Assembly: GCF_022132145.1 (NCBI RefSeq)
Contig: NZ_JAJISP010000001.1
Location: forward strand, 744,001 to 808,000
DNA length: 64,000 nucleotides
Origin: Pseudomonas sp. MMS21 TM103
GTDB lineage: Bacteria > Pseudomonadota > Gammaproteobacteria > Pseudomonadales > Pseudomonadaceae
Direction of reading: 5' to 3'
Position numbers and translations under genes: made by a program. The notes below the pieces were generated by a model, which was not told where the DNA came from, searched no databases, and saw only the letters and a list, made by a program, of their open reading frames with translations. This document shows positions 38,548 through 48,555 of this stretch, in pieces. Every line of letters starts with the position of its first letter. Position 1 is the stretch's first letter.

Positions 38548-39954
38548 ATGAGCCCATGGCGCTCCCTCAGCCTGTGGATGGATCAGCTGGACGAACCGCT
38601 GACAGCCCGCCCGGCACTGACCGACGACCTGCACGCCGATGTGGCGATCATCGGCGCGGGCTACACCGGCCTGTGGACCGCCTATTACCTCAAGCGCCAG
38701 GCCCCGCAACTGCGCATCGTTATCCTCGAAGGCGAGATTGCCGGCTTCGGGGCCTCCGGGCGCAACGGCGGCTGGCTGATGGGCAACCTGCTCGGCGAGG
38801 ATCGCCTGCTCGCCGACCAGCCCAGCGCCGCGCGCCGGAGCGCCTATGCACTGCTGCACGGGATTCCCGATGAAGTCGCCAGCGTGCTGGCCCGCGAAGG
38901 CATCGCCTGTGATTACCGCAAGGGCGGCGTGCTCTATTGTGCCGCGCGCTACCCCGAGCAGCTGGCCAGCCTGCAACAGCACCTGCTCGAACTGCGTGCC
39001 TTGGGCCTGGGCGATGACGCTTACCGCTGGTTAAGCGCCAACGAACTGCGCCAGCAACTCAGGCTGAACAATGCCTACGGCGCGATCCACGCCAGCCACT
39101 GCGCCACCATCCAGCCGGCCAAACTGGTGCGCGGCCTGGCCCGCTGCGTGCAATCCATGGGCGTGGAACTGTACGAACAGAGCCGGGTGATCGACTGGCA
39201 ATCTGGCCTGGTGCGCACCGCCGCCGGCAGCGTGCGCGCCGACTGGATCGTCCCGGCCGTGGAAGGCTACGCCGCCAGCCTGCCGCCCCTGGGCAAGCAT
39301 CAGTTACCGGTGCAGAGCCTGCTGGTGGCCACCGAGCCGCTGCCCAAGGACGTCTGGGCCGACATCGGCCTGGAGCGCGGCCAGGCCTTTAGCGAAAACA
39401 GCCGCCAAGTCACCTACGGCCAGCGTAGCGCCGACGACCGCTTGGTCTTCGGTGCCCGCGGCGGCTACCGCTTCGGCGGCCAGTTGCGTACCGATTTCAA
39501 TCTCAGCGAGGACGAACGCGGCCTGCGCCGCTACCTGTTCGGCGAACTCTTCCCGCCGCTCAAGCAGGTGCGCATCACCCACGCCTGGGGCGGCAACCTG
39601 GGCATGGCGCGGCGCTTTCGCCCGCACATGCTGGTGGACCGCAAAAACGGCATCGCCCTGTCCGGCGGTTACGGCGGTGAAGGCGTCGGCGCGAGCAACC
39701 TCGGCGGGCGCACCCTGGCCGACCTGATTCTGCACCAGCACAGCGAACTGACCCGGCAACCCTGGGTGTGGGACGACCAGCCACTCAACAGCTTGCCGCG
39801 CTGGGAGCCGGAACCGCTGCGCTGGCTCGGCTACAACGCGATCATCCAGAGCTTCGTCCATGAGGACCGCGTACTGGCCGACCCGCACAGCCCCCCTTGG
39901 CGTCGGAAACTGGCCACTGGCCTGGCTGGCACCCTGGAAAAATTCATGCGTTAA
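38548..39954 (+). CDS. FAD-dependent amino-group oxidase (DadA/PuuB-like)
   Basis: A protein of 468 residues with the N-terminal FAD-binding GxGxxG in VAIIGAGYTGLWTAYYL and FGASGRNGGW, and a C-terminal DAO fold ending GLSGGYGGEGV-type glycine motif (ALSGGYGGEGVGAS). Members oxidise amines such as gamma-glutamylputrescine or other amino donors. The cupin gene and PotF-like remnant downstream suggest a polyamine or amine substrate; that is inference. Confidence 0.87.
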   Translation: MSPWRSLSLWMDQLDEPLTARPALTDDLHADVAIIGAGYTGLWTAYYLKRQAPQLRIVILEGEIAGFGASGRNGGWLMGNLLGEDRLLADQPSAARRSAYALLHGIPDEVASVLAREGIACDYRKGGVLYCAARYPEQLASLQQHLLELRALGLGDDAYRWLSANELRQQLRLNNAYGAIHASHCATIQPAKLVRGLARCVQSMGVELYEQSRVIDWQSGLVRTAAGSVRADWIVPAVEGYAASLPPLGKHQLPVQSLLVATEPLPKDVWADIGLERGQAFSENSRQVTYGQRSADDRLVFGARGGYRFGGQLRTDFNLSEDERGLRRYLFGELFPPLKQVRITHAWGGNLGMARRFRPHMLVDRKNGIALSGGYGGEGVGASNLGGRTLADLILHQHSELTRQPWVWDDQPLNSLPRWEPEPLRWLGYNAIIQSFVHEDRVLADPHSPPWRRKLATGLAGTLEKFMR

Positions 39955-39965
39955 CGGAGCGATTG

Positions 39966-40307
39966 ATGAGCATCCAACACTTCAGCAACACCGCCCAACT
40001 GTCCCTGATGGACGTCAGCCCGGTGGCAGTGCCGCTCGGCGAGCCGGTGGCGATCACCAGCAGCCAGGGCATCGAACAGGCCGACGGCGTCGCCGCCGGA
40101 ATTTGGGAATGTACGCCGGGGCGCTGGCGGCGACAGATCGCCCAGCAGGAGTTCTGCCACTTTATCGCCGGGCGCTGCACCTTCACCCCGGACGGCGGCG
40201 AGCCCATGCAGATCCAGGCCGGCGATGCCCTGCTGCTACCGGCCAACACCTTCGGCATCTGGGATATCCAGGAGACCGTGCGCAAGAGCTTCGTCCTGCT
40301 CAGGTAA
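39966..40307 (+). CDS. Small cupin-domain protein
   Basis: A protein of 113 residues with a single cupin barrel of the ethanolamine-utilisation/DUF861 type (GIWECTPGRWRRQI, EFCHFIAGRCTFTPDGG, IQAGDALLLPANTFGIWDI). It has few metal-ligand His residues. It starts 11 bases after the oxidase stop and is co-transcribed. This pairing of DAO oxidase and cupin recurs in Pseudomonas amine-catabolic clusters; its precise role is unknown. Confidence 0.85.
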   Translation: MSIQHFSNTAQLSLMDVSPVAVPLGEPVAITSSQGIEQADGVAAGIWECTPGRWRRQIAQQEFCHFIAGRCTFTPDGGEPMQIQAGDALLLPANTFGIWDIQETVRKSFVLLR

Positions 40308-40375
40308 CCGGCCCAGCGCAGACCGCCGCCTTTGACTTGCAACCGCCACTTCGACAACACCGACAAAAACGATGA

Positions 40376-41514
<1,139 letters not shown>

Positions 41515-41530
41515 TGAATCAAAACCAATA

Positions 41531-41567
41531 AAAAGCCCCCGCCAACTCACGTTGGCGGGGGCCTTTT
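41531..41567. terminator. Bidirectional terminator between PotF-like pseudogene and typA
   Basis: GCCCCCGCCAAC (41535-41546) and GTTGGCGGGGGC (41551-41562) form a perfect 12-bp stem with loop TCAC, an A-run before and CTTTTC after. It closes typA on the minus strand and the upstream plus-strand series. Confidence 0.9.
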
Positions 41568-41586
41568 CACTCATGCAACCGAGTTA

Positions 41587-43404
41587 TCAGTTGCCTTTCT
41601 TGGCCGCGCGGGTGCGCTCGCTTTCACCAAGAATTTTCTTACGCAGGCGAATCGACTTCGGCGTCACTTCACACAGCTCGTCGTCCTGGATGAATTCCAG
41701 AGCCTGTTCCAGCGTGAACTTCACCGGTGGAACCAGGGCGATGGTTTCGTCCTTGCCGGAAGCACGCATGTTGTCGAGCTTCTTGCCTTTGGTCGGGTTC
41801 ACGCCCATGTCGTTGTCGCGGCTGTTGAGGCCGACGATCTGACCTTCGTAGATGTCCTGGCCGTGCTCGACAAACAACTTGCCACGCGCCTGCAGGGTTT
41901 CCAGCGAGTAGGTCAGCGCCTTGCCGGTAGCGACCGACACCAGTACGCCATTCTGACGACCGGACATGTCGCCGGACTTCATCACGTCGTAACGGTCGAA
42001 GATGCTGGTCATGATGCCGGCACCGGAGGTCAGGGTCAGGAACTCGTTACGGAAACCGATCAGACCACGGGCCGGGATATTGTACTCAAGGCGCACACGG
42101 CCCTTGCCATCCGGAACCATGTTGGTCAGGTCGCCTTTGCGCAGACCCATCTGCTCCATCAGCGCGCCCTGGGAAACTTCCGGCACGTCGATAGTGACGT
42201 TTTCAAAGGGTTCGTGCTTGACGCCATCGACCATCTTGATGATCACTTCCGGACGACCGACACCCATCTCGAAGCCTTCGCGACGCATGGTTTCGATCAG
42301 TACCGAGAGGTGCAGTTCACCACGGCCGGAGACCTTGAACTTGTCGGCAGTGTCGCCTTCTTCGACGCGCAGGGCCACGTTGTACAGCAGCTCCTTGTCC
42401 AGACGCTCCTTGATGTTGCGGCTGGTGACGAACTTGCCTTCCTTACCGCAGAACGGCGAGTCGTTGACCTGGAAGGTCATGGCAACGGTCGGCTCGTCCA
42501 CGGACAACGGAACCATGGCCTCGACGTTCTGCGGGTCGCACAGGGTGTCGGAGATGAACAGCTGATCGAAACCGCTGATGCAAACGATGTCGCCAGCGGC
42601 GGCTTCGTCCACGTCGATGCGGTGCAGGCCGTGGTGGCCCATCAGCTTGAGGATACGACCGTTACGGCGCTTGCCGTGAACGTCGATCGCCACCACCTGG
42701 GTGTTCGGCTTGACGCGGCCACGGGCGATACGGCCAACGCCGATAATGCCGAGGAAGCTGTTGTAGTCCAGGGCGGAAATCTGCATCTGGAACGGGCCGT
42801 CGCGGTCGACTTTCGGCGCCGGCACGTGATCGACGATGGCCTGGTACAAGGGCACCAGGTCATCCGCCATGTCGGTGTGTTCCAGACCGGCAACACCGTT
42901 GATCGCCGAAGCAAATACGATCGGGAAGTCCAGCTGCTCTTCGGTAGCGCCAAGGTTGTCGAACAGGTCGAAGATTTGCTCGACAACCCAATCCGGACGC
43001 GCGCCCGGACGATCGACCTTGTTCACCACCACGATCGGACGCAGGCCAGCCTGGAAGGCTTTCTGAGTCACGAAGCGGGTTTGCGGCATCGGGCCGTCTT
43101 GGGCGTCGACAACCAGCAGCACCGAGTCAACCATCGACATCACGCGCTCGACTTCTCCGCCGAAGTCAGCGTGGCCGGGGGTGTCGACGATGTTGATGTG
43201 GTGGCCATTCCAGTTGATGGCGGTGTTTTTCGCCAAGATGGTAATGCCGCGCTCTTTTTCCTGGTCGTTGCTGTCCATCAGGCGCTCGGTGTCGAGCTCG
43301 TTGCGCTCAAGGGTACCGGACTGGCGCAGAAGGGCATCAACCAAGGTGGTTTTGCCATGGTCGACGTGAGCGATGATGGCGATGTTGCGTAGTTTTTCGA
43401 TCAC
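41587..43404 (-). CDS. typA: Ribosome-associated GTPase TypA/BipA
   Basis: Translational GTPase of the EF-G family acting in ribosome assembly and stress adaptation. The 605-residue protein has the G-motifs [20 protein letters not shown] and [10 protein letters not shown], then EF-G-like domains and the TypA C-terminal domain. The start is a GTG at 43404 ([10 protein letters not shown]), the conserved N-terminus; the ATG at 43440 would add 12 unusual residues. Confidence 0.96.
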   Translation of the reverse strand: MIEKLRNIAIIAHVDHGKTTLVDALLRQSGTLERNELDTERLMDSNDQEKERGITILAKNTAINWNGHHINIVDTPGHADFGGEVERVMSMVDSVLLVVDAQDGPMPQTRFVTQKAFQAGLRPIVVVNKVDRPGARPDWVVEQIFDLFDNLGATEEQLDFPIVFASAINGVAGLEHTDMADDLVPLYQAIVDHVPAPKVDRDGPFQMQISALDYNSFLGIIGVGRIARGRVKPNTQVVAIDVHGKRRNGRILKLMGHHGLHRIDVDEAAAGDIVCISGFDQLFISDTLCDPQNVEAMVPLSVDEPTVAMTFQVNDSPFCGKEGKFVTSRNIKERLDKELLYNVALRVEEGDTADKFKVSGRGELHLSVLIETMRREGFEMGVGRPEVIIKMVDGVKHEPFENVTIDVPEVSQGALMEQMGLRKGDLTNMVPDGKGRVRLEYNIPARGLIGFRNEFLTLTSGAGIMTSIFDRYDVMKSGDMSGRQNGVLVSVATGKALTYSLETLQARGKLFVEHGQDIYEGQIVGLNSRDNDMGVNPTKGKKLDNMRASGKDETIALVPPVKFTLEQALEFIQDDELCEVTPKSIRLRKKILGESERTRAAKKGN

Positions 43405-43565
43405 TTGTGTATCTCGATCAGAGGATTCGGTTTGCCGCATATTCTACGCGGCGGATATTAACTAAATACGAATTCGGCCAGACGGTGCAAAAGCGCAGCG
43501 GCTTTTACCCCGCCTGCAGGTCGGGAGGGCGATGGCGGATGCTGCCGCCATTCAACCCAGGCGTC

Positions 43566-45020
43566 TTATGCCGGACGATAAACGCGCACATTGGCATACC
43601 CCTCGCTAAGCAGGTGGTGGGCATGCAAACGGCTCATGATGCCTTTGTCGCAATACAGCAGGTATTGACGACTGGCATCCAGCTCTTTGAAGCGGCTGTT
43701 CAAGGCATAGAACGGCAGCGTTTGCACTTCGATACCGGGCAGCTCGAGAGGCTGCTCTTCGGCGTTATCCGGGTGACGGATGTCAATGATGACATGACTG
43801 GCCAGGGCTTCGCTGACTTCCTCGACCTTGATGTCCTTGCCCAGCTCGTCGATTACCTTGTCGATCGGCAGCAATGTCGCGCGCTCAAGGGCGCGCTCGA
43901 GAATTGCCATATCGAACTGACGCTCTTCATATTCGATGCGGTCTTTCTTCGCCCGGGTGGTCGGGTTCACCGAGATCACGCCGCAATACTCTGGCATGTG
44001 CTTGGCAAACTCGGCGGTGCCGATGGCGGTGGCAGTGTCGATGATGTCCTGCTTGTGGCTGGCGATCAGCGGCCGCAGCACCAGCATGTCGGTGGCCGAG
44101 TCGATCACCGAGAGGTTGGGCAGGGTCTGGCTGGAGACCTGGGAAATCGCCTCGCCGGTGACCAGAGCATTGATCTGCAGCTTCTCGGCCATGTGCGTGG
44201 AGGCGCGCAGCATCATGCGCTTGAGGATCACACCCATCTGGCTGTTGTCGACCTTGCCGATGATCTCGCCGAGCACTTCCTCGAAGGGCACGCTGATAAA
44301 CAGCACGCGCTGCGAGCGGCCGAATTTCTGCCACAGGTAGTGAGCGACTTCCATCACGCCCAGCTCGTGAGCACGGCCACCCAGGTTGAAAAAGCAGAAA
44401 TGGGTGACCAGGCCGCGGCGCATCATCTGATAGGCCGCGACCGTGGAATCGAAACCGCCGGACATCAGCACCAGGGTCTGCTCCAGCGAGCCGAGCGGAT
44501 AACCGCCCAGGCCCTGGTGCTGATTGTGGATGACGAACAGGCGCTGGTCGCGGATTTCCATGCGCACTTCGACTTCGGGCTGCTTCAGGTCGATCCCGGC
44601 GGCGCCGCACTGCTGGCGCAATTGGCTGCCGACGTAGCGCTCGATGTCCATGGAACTGAACGCATGCTTGCCGGCCCGCTTGCAGCGCACGGCGAAGATC
44701 TTGCCCGGCAAGCGGTCGCCGAAGTGGTGCTTGCATTTCTCCAGCACGTCGTCGAAGTCGCCCAGCGGGTATTCGTCGACCTGGAGAAAATGGGTGATGC
44801 CTGGCGTGCAGCTGAGCCGCTCGATCATCGCCTGCAGGGTTTTCGCCTCGCTGATCGCGGTCTCGACTACCAGGTTGTCCCACACACCACTGACCAGCAG
44901 CTGCGGATCGAGATCGCGCAGCACCGAACGGATGTTTTTCGCCAATTGCCGGATAAAGTGCTTACGCACCGGCCGGCTTTTTATGGTGATTTCTGGGAAG
45001 ACTTTAACGATCAGTTTCAT
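43566..45020 (-). CDS. thiI: tRNA 4-thiouridine/thiazole sulfurtransferase ThiI
   Basis: Makes 4-thiouridine in tRNA and supplies sulfur for thiamin thiazole. The 484-residue protein has a ferredoxin-like/THUMP region (about 1-165), an adenylation PP-loop ([13 protein letters not shown]) and a C-terminal rhodanese domain with active Cys in [11 protein letters not shown]. Start ATG 45020 ([20 protein letters not shown]) fits the family. It is divergent from glnA. Confidence 0.96.
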   Translation of the reverse strand: MKLIVKVFPEITIKSRPVRKHFIRQLAKNIRSVLRDLDPQLLVSGVWDNLVVETAISEAKTLQAMIERLSCTPGITHFLQVDEYPLGDFDDVLEKCKHHFGDRLPGKIFAVRCKRAGKHAFSSMDIERYVGSQLRQQCGAAGIDLKQPEVEVRMEIRDQRLFVIHNQHQGLGGYPLGSLEQTLVLMSGGFDSTVAAYQMMRRGLVTHFCFFNLGGRAHELGVMEVAHYLWQKFGRSQRVLFISVPFEEVLGEIIGKVDNSQMGVILKRMMLRASTHMAEKLQINALVTGEAISQVSSQTLPNLSVIDSATDMLVLRPLIASHKQDIIDTATAIGTAEFAKHMPEYCGVISVNPTTRAKKDRIEYEERQFDMAILERALERATLLPIDKVIDELGKDIKVEEVSEALASHVIIDIRHPDNAEEQPLELPGIEVQTLPFYALNSRFKELDASRQYLLYCDKGIMSRLHAHHLLSEGYANVRVYRPA

Positions 45021-45117
45021 TAAAACGGCACATGCCAAGACGACTAAAAAACAGGGGCGCGGATTATAGCGGAAATTGTGCAAGCTTTGACCAAAAATAC
45101 TACCACCCCACAAGAGC

Positions 45118-45163
45118 GCACCTTAATAGAGCACAAAGAAACCTGAACGACCCATCTTGGTGC
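45118..45163 (+). promoter_or_regulatory. Two NtrC-type enhancer sites upstream of glnA
   Basis: GCACC-TTAAT-AGAGC (45118-45132) and GACCC-ATCTT-GGTGC (45149-45163) each keep one perfect half of the NtrC consensus GCACC-N5-GGTGC. Their centres are 31 bp apart and lie about 139 and 108 bp before the predicted start at about 45264. These match the two high-affinity sites of E. coli glnAp2 in spacing and distance. The 330-bp region 45021-45350 holds no gene. Confidence 0.65.
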
Positions 45164-45236
45164 GCAAAATCTCACTTTGCTAATCCGCAGGCCTCGTCAT
45201 GCTTGAGTTTCAGCCGCTTAACCCATTCCTGTGCAC

Positions 45237-45252
45237 TGGCATGCAATTTGCT
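45237..45252 (+). promoter_or_regulatory. Sigma-54 promoter of glnA
   Basis: TGGCAT-GCAAT-TTGCT matches the -24/-12 consensus TGGCAC-N5-TTGCW with GG and GC ten bases apart. The predicted start near 45264 gives an 87-base leader. It fits RpoN/NtrC-dependent glnA expression under nitrogen limitation. Confidence 0.85.
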
Positions 45253-45350
45253 CCCTTGTGAGGCAGGTTATCCTGGCGGACTATCGCGCCCGGCCGCACC
45301 AATTATATAGAGGGCTCACTATTCCGAGCCTTATCCACCTGGAGGACAGC

Positions 45351-46757
45351 ATGTCGAAGTCGATTCAACTGATCAAAGAACACGACGTGAAGTGGGTTGA
45401 CCTGCGCTTCACTGACACCAAGGGCAAGCAACACCACATCACCATGCCGGCACGTGATGCCCTCGACGAAGACTTCTTCGAAATCGGCAAGATGTTCGAC
45501 GGCTCCTCCATTCAGGGCTGGAAAGGCATCGAAGCCTCCGACATGATCCTGCTGCCGGTCGACGAAACTGCCGTACTCGACCCGTTCACCGAAGAGCCGA
45601 CCCTGATCCTGGTCTGCGACATCATCGAGCCGAGCACCATGCAAGGCTACGATCGCGACCCACGCTCCATTGCCAAGCGCGCTGAGGAATACCTCAAGTC
45701 CACCGGCATCGGCGACACCGTATTCGTCGGCCCGGAGCCTGAGTTCTTCATCTTCGACGAAGTCAAATTCAAGTCCGACATCTCCGGCTCGATGTTCAAG
45801 ATCTACTCCGAGCAGGGTTCCTGGATGTCCGATCAGGACGTCGAAGGCGGCAACAAGGGCCACCGCCCGGGTGTCAAAGGCGGCTACTTCCCGGTTCCAC
45901 CGTTCGACCATGACCACGAAATTCGTACTGCCATGTGTAACGCCATGGAAGAAATGGGCCTGGTCATCGAAGTACACCACCACGAAGTGGCAACTGCCGG
46001 CCAGAACGAAATCGGCGTGCAGTTCAACACCCTGGTTGCCAAGGCTGACGAAGTTCAGACCCTGAAGTACTGCGTGCATAACGTGGCTGACGCCTACGGC
46101 AAGACCGCGACCTTTATGCCGAAGCCGCTGTACGGCGACAACGGTTCGGGCATGCACGTGCACCTGTCCATCGCCAAAGATGGCAAGAACACCTTCGCTG
46201 GCGAAGGCTATGCCGGCCTGTCCGATACCGCCCTGTACTTCATCGGCGGCATCATCAAGCACGGCAAGGCCCTGAACGGCTTCACCAACCCGTCGACCAA
46301 CTCCTACAAGCGCCTGGTCCCGGGCTTCGAAGCTCCAGTCATGCTGGCCTACTCGGCGCGCAACCGCTCCGCCTCGATCCGTATCCCATACGTGTCCAGC
46401 CCGAAAGCCCGTCGTATCGAAGCACGCTTCCCGGATCCGGCTGCCAACCCGTACCTGGCTTTCGCCGCCCTGCTGATGGCTGGCCTGGACGGCATCCAGA
46501 ACAAGATCCACCCTGGCGATGCGGCCGACAAGAACCTGTATGACCTGCCGCCGGAAGAAGGCAAGTTGATCCCGCAAGTCTGCGGCAGCCTGAAAGAAGC
46601 CCTGGAAGAGCTGGACAAGGGCCGCGCGTTCCTGACCAAAGGCGGCGTGTTCTCCGACGACTTCATCGACGCTTACCTGGAGCTGAAGAGCGAAGAAGAA
46701 ATCAAGGTCCGCACCTTCGTACACCCGCTGGAATACGACCTGTACTACAGCGTCTAA
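45351..46757 (+). CDS. glnA: Glutamine synthetase type I
   Basis: Assimilates ammonium into glutamine. The 468-residue dodecameric enzyme is of the adenylylated class. It has the motifs [22 protein letters not shown], the ATP region and Tyr397 in NLYDLPPEE as the adenylylation site. The start ATG 45351 follows GGAGGACAGC. It is monocistronic between a sigma-54 promoter and the terminator at 46777. Confidence 0.98.
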   Translation: MSKSIQLIKEHDVKWVDLRFTDTKGKQHHITMPARDALDEDFFEIGKMFDGSSIQGWKGIEASDMILLPVDETAVLDPFTEEPTLILVCDIIEPSTMQGYDRDPRSIAKRAEEYLKSTGIGDTVFVGPEPEFFIFDEVKFKSDISGSMFKIYSEQGSWMSDQDVEGGNKGHRPGVKGGYFPVPPFDHDHEIRTAMCNAMEEMGLVIEVHHHEVATAGQNEIGVQFNTLVAKADEVQTLKYCVHNVADAYGKTATFMPKPLYGDNGSGMHVHLSIAKDGKNTFAGEGYAGLSDTALYFIGGIIKHGKALNGFTNPSTNSYKRLVPGFEAPVMLAYSARNRSASIRIPYVSSPKARRIEARFPDPAANPYLAFAALLMAGLDGIQNKIHPGDAADKNLYDLPPEEGKLIPQVCGSLKEALEELDKGRAFLTKGGVFSDDFIDAYLELKSEEEIKVRTFVHPLEYDLYYSV

Positions 46758-46776
46758 ACCGACAAGCAAGACAAGA

Positions 46777-46800
46777 GGCCACCTTCGGGTGGCCTTTTTT
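46777..46800 (+). terminator. Rho-independent terminator of glnA
   Basis: GGCCACC-TTCG-GGTGGCC (46777-46794) followed by six T. It has a stable UUCG tetraloop and is a textbook intrinsic terminator. Confidence 0.93.
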
Positions 46801-46929
46801 GTGACTGCACGCCAAGCGCTTACCCTTGGCCATCAATTTGTTGCGCCAGTCCTAATCGCCACACCAGCACCCTTGCCAGCGCGACCTGCCAATGCAAGTC
46901 TTAGCAGTACATCCATCGGGAGATTGACC

Positions 46930-47484
46930 ATGCGCCGGATACTCACCTGCCTGCTGCTGAGCTTGGCATTGCCGGCCAGCGCCGAGATCTACAGCTACAC
47001 CGACGCCAACGGCAATACGGTGTTCACCGACCAGCCGCCAGAAGGCGTGGCGGCGCAACCAGTGGAGCTGCCACCGACCAACACCGTGGAACCACAAGCA
47101 CCAGCCACACCCACGATCAGCAAAAGCAGCGAAACCACGACCGAAGCCCCCTATCGACTTCTGCAATTGACCGGCCTGCCCAGCACTGATGCACTACGCG
47201 CCAACGACGGCACCTTCAGCGTCGGGGTTGCACTGGAACCACGCCTGGCATCCAATCACCGCCTGCGCCTACTGCTGGATGGCCAGCCTTACGGCCAGCC
47301 CAGTAATGTGCCGCGCCTGCAATTGACCAATGTCGAGCGCGGCGAACACAGCCTGGCGGTCGAAGTGCTGAGCGGCGATGAGACGATTCAACAGAGCGCC
47401 GCCGTCACCTTCGTTGTGCAGCGGGTCAATACCAGCAGCCCGGCGCTGCGCCCGCCAACCGCAAAACCAAACCCGGCCCCCTGA
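46930..47484 (+). CDS. DUF4124 domain-containing exported protein
   Basis: A protein of 184 residues with a Sec signal peptide (MRRILTCLLLSLALPASAE) followed at once by a DUF4124 motif (IYSYTDANGNTVFTDQPP). A Pro/Thr-rich linker and a beta-sandwich-like region (LRLLLDGQPYGQPS, RGEHSLAVEVL) follow. Function unknown. Its paralogue at 47488 starts three bases after its stop. The pair sits between glnA and ntrB, as in other pseudomonads. Confidence 0.85.
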   Translation: MRRILTCLLLSLALPASAEIYSYTDANGNTVFTDQPPEGVAAQPVELPPTNTVEPQAPATPTISKSSETTTEAPYRLLQLTGLPSTDALRANDGTFSVGVALEPRLASNHRLRLLLDGQPYGQPSNVPRLQLTNVERGEHSLAVEVLSGDETIQQSAAVTFVVQRVNTSSPALRPPTAKPNPAP

Positions 47485-47487
47485 ACC

Positions 47488-48102
47488 ATGCGTAATCTGC
47501 TGCTTTGTTTGCTGCTGCTAAGCCTGCCGGCAGCCGCCCAGGTGTATACCTATCTAGATGCCGAGGGTAATCGGGTATTTACTGACAAGCCCCGGCAGGG
47601 TAATGCCGAACGCATCCAATTGGCGCCCACCAACGGCATGCACAGCGACACCCACGAATCACCGCCCGCAGTTGCACCACCTAGTGCACCGGCCCTCAGC
47701 TACCAGATGCTACGGATCCTGGTGCCGCAGCCCGACGCGACCATCCGCGACAACACCGGCAACCTGATCGTCACAGCCACCAGCGAGCCGTCGCTGCATC
47801 CGGGCCACGGCTACCGCTTGCTGGTCGACGGCCAAGCGACAGGCGAAACCGGACGCAGCCCGGTTTTTGCGCTGGAGAATATCGACCGCGGCACCCACCA
47901 GCTGGCCGTTGAAATCGTCGACGCCCTGGGCCGAACCGTAGATCGCACCCCCAACCAGCCGCTGCATATGCTGCGGATTTCCCTGACCCAGAAACGCCTG
48001 GTCAGACCCTGCAAGAAAATCGATTATGGTGTGCGCCCGGAATGCCCGCCCAGGGACAAGCCCGCGGAAAAGAAAGACATTCCCTTCGTACCCTTTTTCT
48101 GA
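47488..48102 (+). CDS. DUF4124 domain-containing exported protein, second copy
   Basis: A protein of 204 residues with the same architecture as the gene at 46930: signal peptide (about residues 1-16, cut after AAA), DUF4124 (VYTYLDAEGNRVFTDKPRQG), linker, and beta-rich domain (HGYRLLVDGQATGETG, RGTHQLAVEIVD). A Lys/Pro-rich C-terminus carries Cys residues (RPCKKIDYGVRPECPP). Tandem duplication is the simplest origin. Function unknown. Confidence 0.85.
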   Translation: MRNLLLCLLLLSLPAAAQVYTYLDAEGNRVFTDKPRQGNAERIQLAPTNGMHSDTHESPPAVAPPSAPALSYQMLRILVPQPDATIRDNTGNLIVTATSEPSLHPGHGYRLLVDGQATGETGRSPVFALENIDRGTHQLAVEIVDALGRTVDRTPNQPLHMLRISLTQKRLVRPCKKIDYGVRPECPPRDKPAEKKDIPFVPFF

Positions 48103-48113
48103 CCCTCCCGGCT

Positions 48114-48130
48114 CGCACCGTATTGGTGCG
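48114..48130 (+). promoter_or_regulatory. NtrC-type binding site upstream of ntrB
   Basis: CGCACC-GTATT-GGTGCG is a perfect palindromic match to GCACC-N5-GGTGC. Its centre (48122) is about 152 bp before the predicted sigma-54 start at 48274, a normal enhancer distance. A further TGCACC half-site follows at 48137-48142. Confidence 0.75.
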
Positions 48131-48247
48131 ACACATTGCACCAGCAACTATACTTTCCCTGTTTTGGTTCACTCGTTCACCAGAGCACAGAACTAATACG
48201 CCCTCTTGTCGCCGCCAATGCTGATTCCGCGCGTCTTTTCGGGGCTT

Positions 48248-48263
48248 TGGTTTGCTTCTTGCA
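48248..48263 (+). promoter_or_regulatory. Sigma-54 promoter, presumably of ntrBC
   Basis: TGGTTTG-CTTC-TTGCA has the GG and GC ten bases apart and a perfect TTGCA -12 element. The predicted start is near 48274. Without the element at 48292-48550 the ntrB start codon would lie about 22 bases downstream; with it the leader is about 280 bases. Confidence 0.7.
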
Positions 48264-48291
48264 TTTTCCAGCTGCAGCACCGCAAGCCTTA

Positions 48292-48550
48292 GGGTCTGCT
48301 GACATTATGTCGCGGCCGCGACCAAGGCCCGCCTGGCACGAGGCACGAGGAGTGAAGTCTGGTTATGCCAAATGAGCGACGAGAAACACCGGGCCATGCC
48401 AATCCGGCTCACTCCCTGTGGGCTGCACGCCCAATAGTGCCAGTCGGCGTTACGCGACCCGGCACAGGAACAACCATTGTCGGCGTCCCGCGTGCTGCCT
48501 GGCCCTGCCTGGTAACGCAACGCGGCTCGCGGCGAACCCTCAGCAGACCC
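48292..48550. mobile_element. MITE-like element inserted between the ntrB promoter and start codon
   Basis: A 259-bp segment bounded by perfect inverted repeats GGGTCTGCTGA and TCAGCAGACCC, each flanked outside by TA (TTA left, TAT right) as in a TA-target duplication. Inside are a 12-bp palindrome TCGCGGCCGCGA (48310-48321) and the tandem GGCACGA repeat (48335-48348). No transposase-like ORF fits. It ends five bases before the ntrB ATG. It accounts for most of the 453-bp gap 48103-48555. Confidence 0.7.
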
Positions 48551-48555
48551 TATAT

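Noticed and set aside
41863..43392. Open frame of 509 residues opposite typA
   Set aside because: It is fully antisense to a conserved GTPase gene; long antisense frames are common in GC-rich DNA and the translation shows no family motif.
43532..43551. Hairpin ATGGCGG/CCGCCAT between thiI and typA as a terminator
   Set aside because: No T-tract follows on the minus strand; stem of only seven pairs, so function cannot be supported.
45303..46769. Open frame of 488 residues opposite glnA
   Set aside because: Antisense to glnA, starts in its terminator, no recognisable domain.
48305..48520. Short minus-strand frame of 71 residues inside the MITE-like element
   Set aside because: No transposase motif and no ribosome site; the element is more simply non-autonomous.
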